Shown here: positions 27,101 to 40,654 of the stretch, piece after piece
Numbering within the stretch: position 1 is the stretch's first letter
Layout of the letters: each line of letters opens with the position of its first letter
DNA from: Limanda limanda
Lineage: Eukaryota; Chordata; Actinopteri; Pleuronectiformes; Pleuronectidae
Direction of reading: 5' to 3'
Assembly (NCBI RefSeq): GCF_963576545.1
Contig: NC_083648.1
Span: 10,589,739 to 10,653,738 of the forward strand
DNA length: 64,000 nt
Made by a program: the position numbers and the translations under genes
Notes under the pieces: model-generated
What the model was told of the DNA's origin: nothing
What the model saw: the letters and a program-made list of their open reading frames with translations, nothing else
The model's database searches: none

Positions 27101-28779
27101 GATAGCGTGAGTGTGGCCAAGGGGATTTGTTTTCTGTGTGGACCACAAATCATGCCCAAACTCTCCCTCGCCAGCCCACTAAAGGTAGGGTCCTATTTAC
27201 TAAAAGCCCCATTGGCATGAGGAGACCACAGGAAGATTTATTTTTTATTTTTTATTGTTTAAACAGACAAAATGTGGCTTTGAATTATCTCGGGCCCAGA
27301 TTATCTGCCAATTTCTTAGGCCAGAGCCAGATTTCATGCCAGATTCTGACAAAACAAACGCTACCCCTTTTTTGAGCCGAGGTCTCTCGAAGCCAAATAT
27401 GTGAAAAGCCACTATTTAGTAGTGAGAAAACCTTCGGAGAGGCCCTAGAAAAACAGCAGTAATGTGAGTTATCGCTCGCTTCGAACCATCTCTTCTTCGG
27501 GTGCAAGGACTTACATTAGCAGAGCTCAGCAAGTCGACAGCACAGCGCTGCTAAGAAACCAATTTTCCGAAGAAATAAATGTGCTGTAAACGTCTTGCGA
27601 AAATGGATACAAATGGAGCTCTGTGCTGTAATTCAGCAGCGAGGGGGGGTGGGAGGGTTAGGGGGGCATCCTTAGACAACAGTAGGTTCAATTTCACAAC
27701 AGAATGGGCCCAGGAGCACAGTGGGTCCTGGGATGTACGGTGTGGCGACACGGAGCGCCATAATTCCTCCGTTTTTTAATTGTGCGGTATTTTATTCGAG
27801 GGCAGCAGTTTGTTCCAGTGCACGAACACAGGATCGAGTGGAGAGCTCATCTTCCGAGAACAGTGTCGGGCTGCTGAACACTGCACTTTTCACGCCAGGA
27901 GCCTCAGCGAGGAAAATAAAATGTCGTCATCCAAAGCCGGGGCTGTGGAGAAGCTGCTCTGTCACAGCCCTGAGCAAGACTCTGAACAGCTCATATCCAA
28001 TGGGCTCAGCAGAGAGTCCATTCACACAGAGGACCATGCACTTACTCAGTTTGCAGCACCGACTCATATCATGACTCGGAGTTTAGAAAAAATAAATGGT
28101 TCAGGATGAACACTAACCTTTTTCTTTCAAACCTCCAAAGTAACTTAACTGGCAGGCTGTCGAGAATATGACTCTTATAAACAACTTCTTCAGACTTGAT
28201 TCACTTCGGTCTTCTGATGTTTGCCGTCGGTCTCTCGTGTCCTGGCATTTTGTGGCTCACTGTAATTTTGGCTGATCCCTGAGATAAATGTGGCGTCTTT
28301 TTGCCAGGGGCTCCACTTTTGTAACACTTGTCTTTTTTATGATATACACGTACAGAGACAAAAGTAGTGCAGCACTGAAGTCATTAAGCTTCCAACAAAC
28401 AAAGAGATATTAACCATTATGCCTCTGGAAAAGTCAGATAATGAGGGTTTTTGCACCCAATGATGAACTTAGACCCTAAAACCAGATGAGTATATAATAT
28501 GCCAATGTAATTTACAAAATGTGAAAAATCCATTGAAAATGAAGAGAGTTATGAACATTTTAAATTGTGTTTAGATCTCCTGGCTCTTTGAAAGACGCAG
28601 CTCCAGCCGCTCATGGCCACAGAGAGATTCACCCAGGATTCTAGTGCGAGGTCGTACGGAAAAAACAAAATGCAGGCTGGTCCAATAGAAATCTGTCTTA
28701 TTCTACTGAGAGGTCTGCGAGTCCCTTTGTTAAGTTTACTATTGCAAAGTAGGCACTTGAGTTATTCCTTTATTTGTGA

Positions 28780-28890
28780 GGGCCAATTTTGGTTCAATAC
28801 CATCATTGTGAGGACATTTTGTCATTGTGAGGACAAGGGCATTGAGAATTCATTATACCAATGAGTGTCCTCTCAACTATAAAGAGACAA
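28780..28890 (+). repeat. GTGAGGACA-type repeat leading into a microsatellite
   Basis: Two copies of CATTGTGAGGACA 18 bp apart (28804 and 28822), then GTCCTCTCAACTATAAAGAG just before a GT tract. This arrangement of GTGAGGACA/GTCCTC words before a GT tract recurs across fish genomes. Confidence 0.4.
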
Positions 28891-28930
28891 GTGTGTGTGT
28901 GTGTGTCTACACACACACACACACACACAC
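28891..28930 (+). repeat. (GT)8-CT-(AC)11 inverted microsatellite
   Basis: GT repeats switch directly to AC repeats, so the whole tract can fold into a hairpin with a stem of about 16 bp. Confidence 0.9.
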
Positions 28931-28940
28931 GCATCCCTAA

Positions 28941-29273
28941 CACCCTTGATGTTGTTTTGTTGGACAAGGTTAAAAGGGAGGTAGTAGTCCTTGAGGTAGC
29001 CTGTGTCTATGACCTCTATATTGACTTAGCCTTCCTTGACAAGTTGACCAAATACCAGCTCATTGTTGCTAAAATGAGAGACCTAGGCTATACATGTAAA
29101 CTGGTAGTATTGATATTTGGAGTCTGGGGCGTGTCCATAAACTTTCGGTCAGTGGGCTACGACTGGCAGGACTTAGTAAGAGACGATCTAAACAACTAGC
29201 AAAGTTCTGCTCTGTATCAGCTGTTATAGGTAGTCTTGCTGTTTGGCGTAGGAGATGTTTCTTGTACCCATGA
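28941..29273 (+). pseudogene. Non-LTR retroelement remnant: C-terminal endonuclease-like region, frameshifted
   Basis: The first frame reads LDVVLLDKVKREVVVLEVAC, then KYQLIVAKMRDLGYTCKLVV and LIFGVWG. The frame then shifts near 29130-29150 and continues with KLSVSGLRLAGLSKRRSKQL and KFCSVSAVIGSLAVWRRRCF, ending LYP and a stop at 29271-29273. The D...V(L/V)E/DVxC pattern followed by KYQ(L/P)L and the LAVWRRRCFLYP end recalls the C-terminal restriction-like endonuclease region of fish LINE-type polyproteins. The frameshift and lack of upstream reverse transcriptase show it is a dead 5'-truncated copy. Confidence 0.6.
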
Positions 29274-29358
29274 GTCACTAAGCTCTATTCAACCTCTGAG
29301 AAATGTTTGAATCCTTTTTGTACGAATATGATTGGTGGATTCAAATAATTATTTAAAT

Positions 29359-29402
29359 GTGTGTGTGTGTGTGTGTGTGTGTGTAGGTTGTGTGTGTGTG
29401 TC
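29359..29402 (+). repeat. (GT)n microsatellite, interrupted
   Basis: Two GT blocks separated by AGGTT. Confidence 0.9.
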
Positions 29403-29599
29403 CAGGTATGACTGTGTTGAGGGGACCTAAATCTGATTACATGGTCAGATCAATCACAAGGATTTGTCTTCATTATGTGGGAAAAAATATGTCCCAATAA
29501 CAAATTCCATTACATTTAAAGGTGAAGGTTTGGTGCTTTCAATTAAAACTCTTATCCTTATTAAAAAGTTATTGATAATGAGGTGAGTTATTGATAAGT

Positions 29600-29672
29600 G
29601 AGGCTCTTTGTTATTCCTACGATGAGGGCCCCGGACCCCCCTGACCCCCTGTAAAATCCACCCCTGATTCAA
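29600..29672. repeat. Possible DNA-transposon end
   Basis: A C-rich string with GGGCCCCGGACCCCCCTGAC, CCCCTGTAAAATCCACCCCT resembles the terminal region of elements whose other end would read CAGGGGTGGATTTTAC. No partner end was found nearby, so this is either a truncated copy or a coincidence. Confidence 0.3.
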
Positions 29673-32600
29673 CATTTAGCTCAATACAAAAAATGTTTTC
29701 TGACAATACCAATATTCCAGGGTTGTAGTTATGATCTTATTATTAATGTGTTTATCAGCTAAGCGCAGCATCTGGTTTGTGCGCCACTGATGTTAGAGTC
29801 TACTCAAAGCTCAGTCTTAAAAGGTCTTGATTGATACATTACATAAAAGGAAACAAACACCAATCCAGACATGCAAAGAGAGAAGAACATTAAGCCACAT
29901 GGCCGCTGCAGGAAGAACAGTTCCGAGGCGACGTCCTGTGATTTTTTTAAGAGGCCATTCTGGAAACCCCTCAGATGTCGGCTCCAAAATGGGAACCGCT
30001 GTGTTCCAAGAGGGGGCTGTACACGCGGTTCACATACCCCCCCCCAGTCCTGGGTCACGGCCAGGGGGATTCAGCAGTGGAACAACTTCGGCTTATTCCA
30101 TTCACAGAAAGCAGGAAACAGGGGTATAAACACTAAATGTGGGGTGGAGGGGTGGGGTTGGGGGGGTCACATTACACTTCCGCTCTAATGATTCCCACAG
30201 AATAAAACATTCTCTCCACAACAAAACCCTTCCACCAGTGTTTGGTTATGATTCACAAAACAAGTGACTAAAATATCACAGCTAATCCAGACGTAAGCTG
30301 AGTAACAGATGCTCCAGCACAGACTCAAAAACTTATTAAAATATTTATTAAAACCAACTGTCTGCTGCACCCCCCCCCCACACAATGGCGTGTTCTTTCC
30401 TTACAATCATCTAACAAAATAAACTAGAAAACACAAACATGTTGCCTTATAGTGAGCTGTTTAAAAGACAGCGAGCACAAGGCCGGAGGACATGTCGAAA
30501 CAACCATCAAAACAATGACATGTACCAAAGGAATGTAGGACCTGTTTGATAACAGTCAGCTGGCACATGTTAAACACACCATACTGACAACAGGCCTCAC
30601 CTCAGGAACGCAGCGCTGCCAACACTTCAACTATTCTCACTTCAATTAGGATAAGCTAAGGAGTAGTAACACATTATAAACAGTGAGGGTTTTTCTATTT
30701 AGAGCCGTGTAGGAGCAAATGTCAAACTGCTGAATACACATTAAGCCTCGACTACTAAAAATAAACCATAGTGGCCGATTTGAACTTGCTTTGATGTCTT
30801 TGATTTTAGAAATCCATGTTTACGGAGGTGGTTCTGCCAGATAGTGAACACCACAGCTCTTCAGAACAGTGAGACCTTCATGAAAAGCTCCACCAGCCTC
30901 ATGTGGAAACAAACAAACTGGGGGCACGTCCTTGACGATTGACTGATGCAAGAGAGAGAGAGAGAGAAAAAAAAACGGCGACATGTCCCTGAGCTCTTGA
31001 GGGAATTACATTGAATTTTCCAAGGCCCTGCAACCTTTAAATAGTCTGCATGTTCTCAATTACATGGCACTTCAAGAGCAGGAGTAAAAAAGCCTTCTGA
31101 CACCAAAGCTATAGCTTGCATACTGTAGTCTGCAGAGCTACGGCCTCTCACACTGCTGGCCACACTTCCTCTATCTGGCCTTTTCCTATTCAGAGGAGAA
31201 AATGTGCTCCTGGAGGGCCAGAGAAGTCCTTGTTTGATTATTCGCTTCAAAGTGAAAAGGCCAGTGCAGCTTATTTTTTTCCTGAAGATGAAGGTAACAA
31301 AAACAAAATCCCCGCTTGCTCTTCTGAAGAGCGTTTTTATGAAAATGCTCCTGCTTTCCCAGCTCATTGCCAGGATTCAACATTCATCCCCCCAATCAAA
31401 TGAGGTCTGAATCCACCCAATGTGACATTTTCAGAGACATTTTCTATGGAGCGGTGCACTTCTTTCTTCACCATGATCCTCCAACGGTCCCCAACCTGGA
31501 AGAGGCCTGAATCTTCCCACAGTTAGTCACGGGACTGCTGGCAGGCTGAGGGACTTGGAGGCATATGCGCATTTCCATCTGTTGCTCACTCACTGCTTTC
31601 CAAACCCCTTCCTCTGTCAGCAGCCATCTGTTTCCAGCCCTACCCCACTGGCAGGAAACATGAGCACTTCCAACGTAGGATATGGATGATGCACATATTA
31701 AAAAAAATAAAAAAGAGAGAGGAAGAGCCCATGGTATATTTAGATTTAACAGCCGTCTCTGCCTTAAAAACAAATACGGTAAAAAGCGGATGTTATGAAT
31801 ATCACAAGACAATCACTTGACAGAAAATTATTGTGCAGCTACTTTTTCTTTTAACCAAAATGCCAAAGTCTTTGCAGAAAATTATGTTTGACGTTGTCAT
31901 ACAACTGATTGTTTTTTTGTATTTTGAACTGTTGAAGAACCATGGGAAATAAAAACATGATTATTTCACTGTTTGCAGATGTTTTAAAACAAAACAATTA
32001 ACCTGGAAAATATTTGGCAAAATAATTAATACTGAAAATGAGAAACAGTTAGAGGCTAATGTCTGAGCTAATTGGGCTGAAATGACATCTGCAGTTTTAG
32101 GTGCAGGCTTCTAATTGCTTTTTTTGTCTTAAAAAGAGTTATCATCCTCATGAAAAAAATAAACAAACAAAAATAATATTACAAATTGATTCCACTGTAA
32201 AAAGACTGTTTGATGGTGAATATTATACAATAGAGGAGTAATACTGACTCATCACCACACAGTATCGCATATACTATATTATAGTGCACTGCCATTTGAA
32301 TTCTTAAAGTCCCATCGTCACAATTTCAAAAAAACACCGTCTCTTATTCTGTATTGAAAACCCAGTCACTCAAAATGAACTCGGCACAGAAATTCAATGG
32401 CTCTTCGCCTCAGTGAAACATTAGATCAGAACTACTCCACATGAGCCATTAACAATGATGGAGAGAAAACAACCCTCTACTTTCTGCTCGTGAGAGATTA
32501 GGACGAGCGTACTCTAAATTTCTCTTTGGAGAAAAAAAACAAAAAAGGGGCTGACTTGCTCGCTCGGCCGCCATCCCCTTATTCAGAACACAAGAAAAAA

Positions 32601-33964
32601 ATTAGCTGTCCGTCATTGGGAGAGAGAGAGGGCGCCTTTGTTCACCGGCACAATGGGGGACATTCTGCTGTGGAGGATAGTGTCACATTCAATAAGCCAG
32701 TGCTGTGGCGCTGCAGCAGGGCGCGGACAGCAGGGCTGATGCAAAAAGGGCACTCTGACCCCCGCGGACCCCCCAGACCCTCACACCCAGGCTCTGTTTA
32801 CAGCTCACCAGCCCGGGTCACCTCTGACGACCCGCGGTCAAGAGTCGGTTCAATGGGGATGTAATGAGCTGCACGAGAGGAGAGGAGCTGTCCGGGCCAA
32901 TCACAACGCAGGGAGTCTTTTGAAAAGAGAGAGGCATGTGCAAACCCTGTTATCTGGTGTGCATCTGTCGGGGTGGGGGGTGGGGGGGGCTTCTGTTACA
33001 ACTACTCTCCCCAGAATAAACTTGTGACGTGCACATGTGAAGAGTTTTTCTTTTTTCTTTTTTTTTTTACGCTACACACGAGGATTAAAACATGGCTGAA
33101 ACATGATACTGGTCGTGCACAACGCTGCGGTGGTTCGGCTGCTACAGAACAGCTACCGAGGATCTGACAATCTCCTCAAGCCAGCGGCAAATCAAAGGAA
33201 GATTTGACCTCATCAATCCACGCTTAGGGCGTCTGACACGTGTGTGGTGTTCAGATTGATCCGTGTTACGTCCCATCATCAGACTCCACTCAGGGATCTA
33301 CAGTGGTGCCAAGGACCTCTGAAATGTGAGATACAGCTCAGCAGCTTTTTATCCACCTCAGGAAATGGATCCATCTTTTATTACAACATACATGCAACTG
33401 AAATGAAATGTGTACTTTCTACTTCTCAGAAATATTAACCATAATTATGTCCTTAAGGCCTATCAGTCTCAGACATGTGCCACTCCCCAACATCCATATA
33501 GCTCAGCATCTCCCTCAAATGCATGTTTCTTAGATTTGGCAAGAAAAACAGTTTAATATTATGTAGAGGGGCTTGCATATATTTATTTTCTCTCCATGAC
33601 TTATATGAGAAGCTAAATACCCCTCTCATGTCTGTGCATCAATTATGGAGCTCACGAGTCAGGAGGCTTTTTCCCCCATATAGCGTATGTTGATATAACG
33701 GCTGGAAGCAGGGATAAACAGCTATAGCCTGGCTTTGTCTGAAAAACGTTCAGATCAACACATCTAAATCTCACACGCAACCTCACTGTGATCATGTATA
33801 ATTCTCACAGTTTGCAGTTTTGCATAGAGTTGCATGAATTTCCTGGTGAACTACTGCTCAAAACAATTTCTAAATTGAATCTCTCAAAACTCCAGTTTCA
33901 CGAGTGCTGCAGCATCATCATAAACACACCCACTCTGTCACTGGTAATTGTCCTGCTGTGTTTT

Positions 33965-34085
33965 CACAGGGGCTCACTGGGACAGTTTCCAGATTTTTTA
34001 CTAGGGGCCTGGCAGGAACGTTTCCAGAAAATGTCCACAGAGCATCTGACTCAGATATTTGCATCTTCAAATACTGCCCCTCTTG
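33965..34085 (+). repeat. Three-copy dispersed repeat, copy B
   Basis: It matches copy C (38350-38430) at TACT(A/G)GGGG, TGGCAGGAA, (A/G)AATGTCCA and GCCCC, and matches copy A at the CTGACTCAGATAT segment. No supported reading frame. Confidence 0.5.
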
Positions 34086-37000
34086 AAAAACAGCTTTAGA
34101 GAGTGCAACGGTAGCTGTTTACCCCTGCTTCCAGTCATTATGCAATGTACAGTGTCTCAGTACAATGGCAAAATAATTAGTATCTAGTTTCTACAGATAT
34201 CCGTGTCAGTGCTGTGTATGTGGCTCAGCACACACAGAGAATGAAAGAGGGAGCCAACAGGCCACGGTTGGACCTCCTCCATGCTTCACAGATGTATTTG
34301 TGTGAGGCTTTATTTGGGCACAAGATCTACAACTAGTAAATACTTACTGAGCTGCTCCACTCTGCTTTATAAACACCAGCGTTCCACATTAACAGCAATT
34401 TACAGTGACACACCGTGTAGGGGACGCAGCTGGTCGTATTGACGAGACATTTCTAACTCTATAACAGTTTCTAGTCCATATACACAGATACAGTTTTGAA
34501 ATATAATGAGCTCATTGTGCAGATTGCTCCTGACACAGATGGCCCCTGCACTGACAGGGGCCAGCGCATCAGAGCAAATTCAAACCCTGCAAACACGCAC
34601 ACAGGCATGGAAAACCTCCAGAATCCAGACCTGCATTTATCTGGTACTACACTCACCATCATGAATCTTGAATTAAAAAGCTGCAGCCTCACACAGCATG
34701 TGGTCAATGAAAACAGTGTTAATTAAGATGTTTCTGTTTCAGATCTCGGTGGTCATGAGGAAATGAATCGGGCTTTCTGCGGCAACGGAAAGATGCATTA
34801 TCATAATTGTCTGCTTGTGATTAGCCGATGAGCCCTCTGCTCATGCCCTCCTTGGTGATTGAGGACAAGAGAGAAGAAGTGGGGGCTGCCAGGCTTCAGT
34901 CTGTGTGCTTTCTGTATCTCTCTGCGTCGTCCCTGCTGCTATTTGAGCTCACAATGTCCCATTGTGTAAGCTTATTAGTCCTTTCTTGAAATCCCAAGAA
35001 CCCCTCTTGAGTAGCAGTGGATTTAGGCGACAGACAGTCAGTTGGACACATGAAAGTCAGTTGGGGCTTTTGTTGCAGCTTTGTAAAAAACAGCAGCTCC
35101 TCAAGACACAAGAAAACATTACAAACAAAGTAAACCCACAACACTTGGGGTAAAAGAAATAGCCTCACAATGCACAAAGGTCAGTGTCCTGAAATCATCA
35201 CCCGCTGTGAACAGAGAGCAAAGCAAACTCGAGGCTAAAAGTGTAAAAAGGTCCCTGTCCATCACTGACCTGTGCAGTTATTGCCCTTTGAAATACATAC
35301 ACAGACTACAGTGCTTTTGTACCTCCTATGCTTCCAAATGTAAAAAAAAAAAAATATGTAACTCATCATGCTAAACAGGTTGGCCAGGAATATAAATTAG
35401 GGTAGAAGAATCGGAGCTCCAATTGCAAATAGAACCAAAGGAAACTATTCCCAGGACATAGTCTTGTTAATGGAACGCTCCTCCACTTTGAAATGAATGG
35501 CTAAAAATATAACTGGAATCAGAGTATAGATGCTATCGCTTCAGCTGCCTCCGAGTGATTTTTACTCCTCATTTGAACTGACCCTCCAATCAATTCCCAG
35601 AGCAAACCTGGTCCACAACTCGAGTTCCAGGTTTAAACAGCAGAAGACACAGATTTTTGAGTTTTGAGCCGCTGAGAAACATATTTACACATAATATTCA
35701 TTCATTCTTTTGTAGAAAATGTACCTGCAATTTCACACATTACACTGATGCATTATGAAAAGTCTTTCTTTAGCTTTACACTGAAAATGTGCATATTTGA
35801 ACTTTGCAGACTATAATTATGCCTCAACATGAAAGGCCAGACACTATTTATAAAGCCATGCGCAGAACATTTTGTGGAAATGTTTAACTCACACTTCCAT
35901 TGCTATTTACATCCTGTTTCTCTCCATGACAATGTGTGAGTCATTGGAAGGAGTTTAACTTGACATCAGCTGATCACTGCCGGGGAGCAACCCTGAGATA
36001 CATTTGCATTTCTTGACAGACAGCTGAAAATTCTTCTGCGGCAAACCTCACGTTCCCCCTGCATCATCCATGCCACGCTACAGTGAGGCTCTGAGATGGG
36101 GAGGGGCCGGACACTGCAATGTCTGAACACTGGGATATCAAGAGAGAGATTTGTCTGTCATTGAACAGGATGCTGAGTCTACACAATTCAATGCAGATAA
36201 CTAAATTGAGTTTTTATCCTCCTAGACTCCATGTAATTGCAAGAATTCAGATTTATTGTCCAATTCAATCTATGCATCACTTTCTATTATTACTCATTCC
36301 CAAAAAATCAATGTTCCAAATTGTGATCAGTTCTGCCCTGAATTGCATTGTAGAAACTGTGAATATATTTATAATTATTTGGCGGGAACAAGCTGTTTGC
36401 TAATCTGCTGGTTAATGTGCTTGATGTTTTTTTTTAAAATGCTGATGGTTTTCTATCTTGGTAAAATGTATCTATGAGCTGGTTTCTCATATACAGATGA
36501 AGCCATTTCCAAGAGATATTCATTAGTCATCTAGGGTCAGAGGTCACAGACTTTTGGAACCACACGTCTGTTTTACCAACCAGGTAGAGAGCCACTTAAG
36601 TCCCAGGTTTACTACGTGTCAGTTGCTTTTTTGCTTATGTCATTACTTGAAAAATGTCAGAGAATTGGCACCACTTGAATACACACGCCTCCGGGCTTGT
36701 TATGTTATCTCATGACCCAGAATCTGGTTCAAGCACCTCTCTTTACTATTCACATAGTTTGCTCTTTGCGAATATGTCGTGTCTTTTCCCGGTTTAAGCT
36801 GTGCACCATCAAATTAACACATACTAAGAGAAAATCTGAGGTCAGGTATTCCAGTATTGGAGGACTTGTGCGTGTCTGGATCAGTACGAGGCGGCCATCT
36901 TCAGCTTGCTCTGTGTACTGTTGGAAATGGAAGGCAGCAGGGGCCCAGCAGTAAATATTAGGCCCCCTCACAGAGAACTAAACAATGTTTGTTCAAGCTT

Positions 37001-38344
37001 CTTAGATTAGCAGTGAAATACGTAGCTTAAGACTTTAACAGTCAATCCACTTACCATACACTTATCTCTATTTGGCACTGCCATTAGGCTCAAACATTTC
37101 TTAGCCTGGTCGTTATCATCCAAGCTTATTCAATCCCAAAAGATAGGCGTCAGTTGTCTTGTATCAACAAGAAAAGACAAAAGAGAAAAACAAGCCATCG
37201 CTTGTTCCTGCACGTTATTTGTAATTGTAACACGGGCTGGTTCACAGAAACCACACAGCAGCAACCTGCATATCAATCACTGTGAAGGTGAACAATGTGA
37301 GGCAGACAACAACAAAAAAAAACCTAACAACAACCAGCATGGTGTGCCATCATCATATGAAGCTCTTATTACTCAACAAAACAACAGCCAGGCCTCAATA
37401 TCGATGGGAATTCATTTTGTAAGGGCTGTAATTTGTATTCACTCCCTTCAGCATTTTCAGCTTAATGCATGAGCTGCTGGTTCCTTAGCAACAGAGACTG
37501 CAATGATGCAAGTTTGAGGGGGAACAGATTCTGCAGATCCACGCACAGGTGAGGAGAAGTTGGCCAACGTCTCCTGTCGCAGTCCCAGTTACAGTTACTA
37601 CAATAGATCTGAGAGCAATTACAATGTTTATGTGAGAGGGAAATCAAGATGTTTTGAGCCTTTAGACAGAAATATCAATTCAAAACCATTCCTCCAAATT
37701 CCACCCTGACCCTGTTACAATGGGATAATTTGACTCATAAATAAATATCCATTTACTATTGCTTTTCTGGGCCTATTCTGTTGTTTGCCAGTGGATGAAT
37801 TTGGCTCCAAGGTTAAATATTTGTCAGTTCAACATTTGGTATAAGCCGAGAGCATCATTTTGTTTTTATTGCAGAGGTTGGACAATTTGACAACCTACTG
37901 GGGGAATGATATATCCGCAGACACCAGCGGTAAGCATCAGCTTAAGGTTTGGAATCAGAGAGTCGGAGAATTTTCATCACATCGAGGGGAAAAATTGAGA
38001 TGGCACCGAAGCCGTTTTCAGAAAAAGAGAACAACTTGGGAGATTCTTCGAGACAGACGCATTCACAAGAACAGGAAATGTCCCAGGTCGTTCAGGTGAG
38101 GTGTGGCACCTGAGCAGATAATACAGGAGGTAGGACGTGGCGCATGGGCGGGAATCACACGTTTTTGTTTGCAGCACATCATGTGGTTCTTATCACCAAA
38201 AGCTCTTGGATCTAACTGACTTTCCAAATTGACATCTACATTAGCATCATCTACGTGTAAGGCACCCAAGATATTTGTAATCGTTTGCTTTTGCGTGTGA
38301 GAAACGTCATCAATGAGTTGACTCACTCACTGGACAATATTCTG

Positions 38345-38560
38345 CTGTAATGGTCTTACTGGGGGGGTGGCAGGAAAAACTCTTGAGAATGTCCAGAGAG
38401 ATTGACTTGGACATTTGCTGTCTCACACAGCCCCTTTCAGGAGAATGTCCGGAATTCAGTGCATGTCTTGTGGCAACGAGAGGGACGAGCTTCTTCACCA
38501 ACAGAAGCTCCAGTAAAACAGTGGTGTCGGCTAGTTGGCTGTTTATATTCAGACGTTAAC
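38345..38560 (+). repeat. Three-copy dispersed repeat, copy C (longest)
   Basis: It contains TCTTACTGGGGGGGTGGCAG, GAATGTCCAGAGAGATTGAC, CAGGAGAATGTCCGGAATTC and CAGACGTTAACA. It extends about 130 bp beyond the part shared with copies A and B. I recognise the string as a common fish interspersed repeat. Confidence 0.55.
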
Positions 38561-40654
38561 ACAATATCCTAAAGTTAAAGAAATCCTCTAACTAAAAACA
38601 ATACTCACCCATTATCACAATACATTTCAATGCCATAAAATTACTCCTGGATATTTTCCGAGCATATGAGCCCTGACAGTGAAGGAGCGCTCATTTCCTT
38701 TGGGTCAAGTGTTTGCTAATCGTTTAAGAGGAACAAACAAAATGTTTGGATGGAAACTGTTTTGTGAATGAAGCGTGAAGCACTCGTCTGATTCTAAAAA
38801 AGGAACATCTAAGAGATAACTCATAAAAAGGCTCCACTGTTACCCCATCAAGACGCAGAATAAAGACAGGCATTCACTAACTCAATTATGCAACCAACCC
38901 ATGACATCAGATGAATAAGAAAACTGAAATTCACCCTCTACCCAAAAGGAAAGGAGTTGATCATATATCTTCATGAGGATGACATTCATTTCCATTCTAA
39001 TTTGTCTTATTCCATCACTCCTAAACACTAAATATGTGTTTAGTGTTAGTTTAAAGTTCGAGTTTCTCCAATAAATCCTCAGGAATACTATGGGAGACTA
39101 TGTTCACATGGACAGCAATATTCCAACTGTTGACTATATTCCGAATAAGTCATTACTGCGATTATGATATTTGCACGAGTTGCTTACAGGGTATTCCATT
39201 CATTCTCCCATCTACATGTTACAGAGCAAAGTCTAATTATGTCACCAAACATCCACTATGTCATGCTTCGGTCGTTCCAGCGAGAATTTCAAAAGCCAAA
39301 CCTGAAATAGTTTAATACACGATGACTCTATGTTCCCTTTTGAATGTTTTCTTTCGAACTCTGCGAAAGCTTCCACTCCTCCTTGTTCCTCCATCTTGTT
39401 TACACTTGAGCTCAGGGCCTGAGTCGTCAAGCAGCTGGTAACCGACATATGTCCATGTCACAAAACGCTGCGAGAACTTCAATGGGACGTTATATTGCAA
39501 CTAAACGTATACATGTCTACAAAATTCCACTAAGATCGGAATAAGAATTTTGTTGTTACTGCACCAGTACAATGAAATTCAGTTTGAAGCCGTCCTGTAG
39601 CTGCTCATTAGAATAGATTGAAAGAATAAACATACCATACAAACTAAAAACATTCTTATGATATGAATAAGTAAAAACTGATAAAATAATATATACCTAG
39701 GACAATGTGCAATGGTGTAGCCACACAATAGTTTACATGTCAAATTGTCCTTATTCAGGTTAAGATAATGATGTTGTTTACATGGCAGCTTCTTATTCAG
39801 ACTTCTGTCATAATCAGGTTAATATTGGAATATTCTTGTCCATGTGAACGTGTCTAAAGCTGCTTGTATATACATTTTTCTATATAGAGGAAATATTGTC
39901 TAAATCCTCCCCGACAGTCTTATGGTCCGCTGATAACTATTATAAATTACAAATCTACATTTACTGATAACTGTCACCTCTTTAGTTGCATTATCTTGTC
40001 AAAATTCAACAACATTTCCCATGAGTGTTTGCCACTGGTTTGCTGGAAGTGTTTCATGGGAGCTGTAGTTGTTGAATGCTGACCAAACTACCTATTACTA
40101 TGTATTAGACAAATTACATTACTTTCCATTACAGCCGAATACTGCTGAATACCCCTGCTGAGGATGTTACCATACACCAACCATTACACTATTTCACTGT
40201 CAACTCATAATTTACAGCAACAACAAATCAATCGAGCCGATCTCCATCATTTTCCTGAAATTCTAGAAACATAATAAATCAAATGTGTCTGATTTTCATG
40301 TGCCATCACTGGAGAGCATCGGAGCCTATGGCGCACAGCTGCTATTACACTCCTCCAGACCATGACAGCTGATTTTGATCGGCAGCGGTGGACCCTGACT
40401 GCTGTGTCAGTGTGGGTGAGTGGAAGAAACCGCTGCCATGATTGAAGACACTCACACGTCAGTGCATGATCCTCCTTCCCTCTGGGACTTGACAGGCTGC
40501 TGTGGTTAGCTTCCACGTACATGTGTGGTCCAGCTTCACAGCCACTGTCGTCATAACCCCGGACAGGTCATGACACTTGGACTTGACTTCCAGGGGGGAC
40601 AGAGAATATGCAGGGTGATGACTGCAATGCCATCCATACAGGGACACATCATTA

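Larger units (their letters stand above)
18396..28779. other. No gene seen
   Basis: It contains repeat copy A, the GT microsatellite at 24042 and one Ser/Pro-rich minus-strand frame (21280-21762) that I could not place. No splice-consistent coding chain was found on either strand. Confidence 0.5.
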
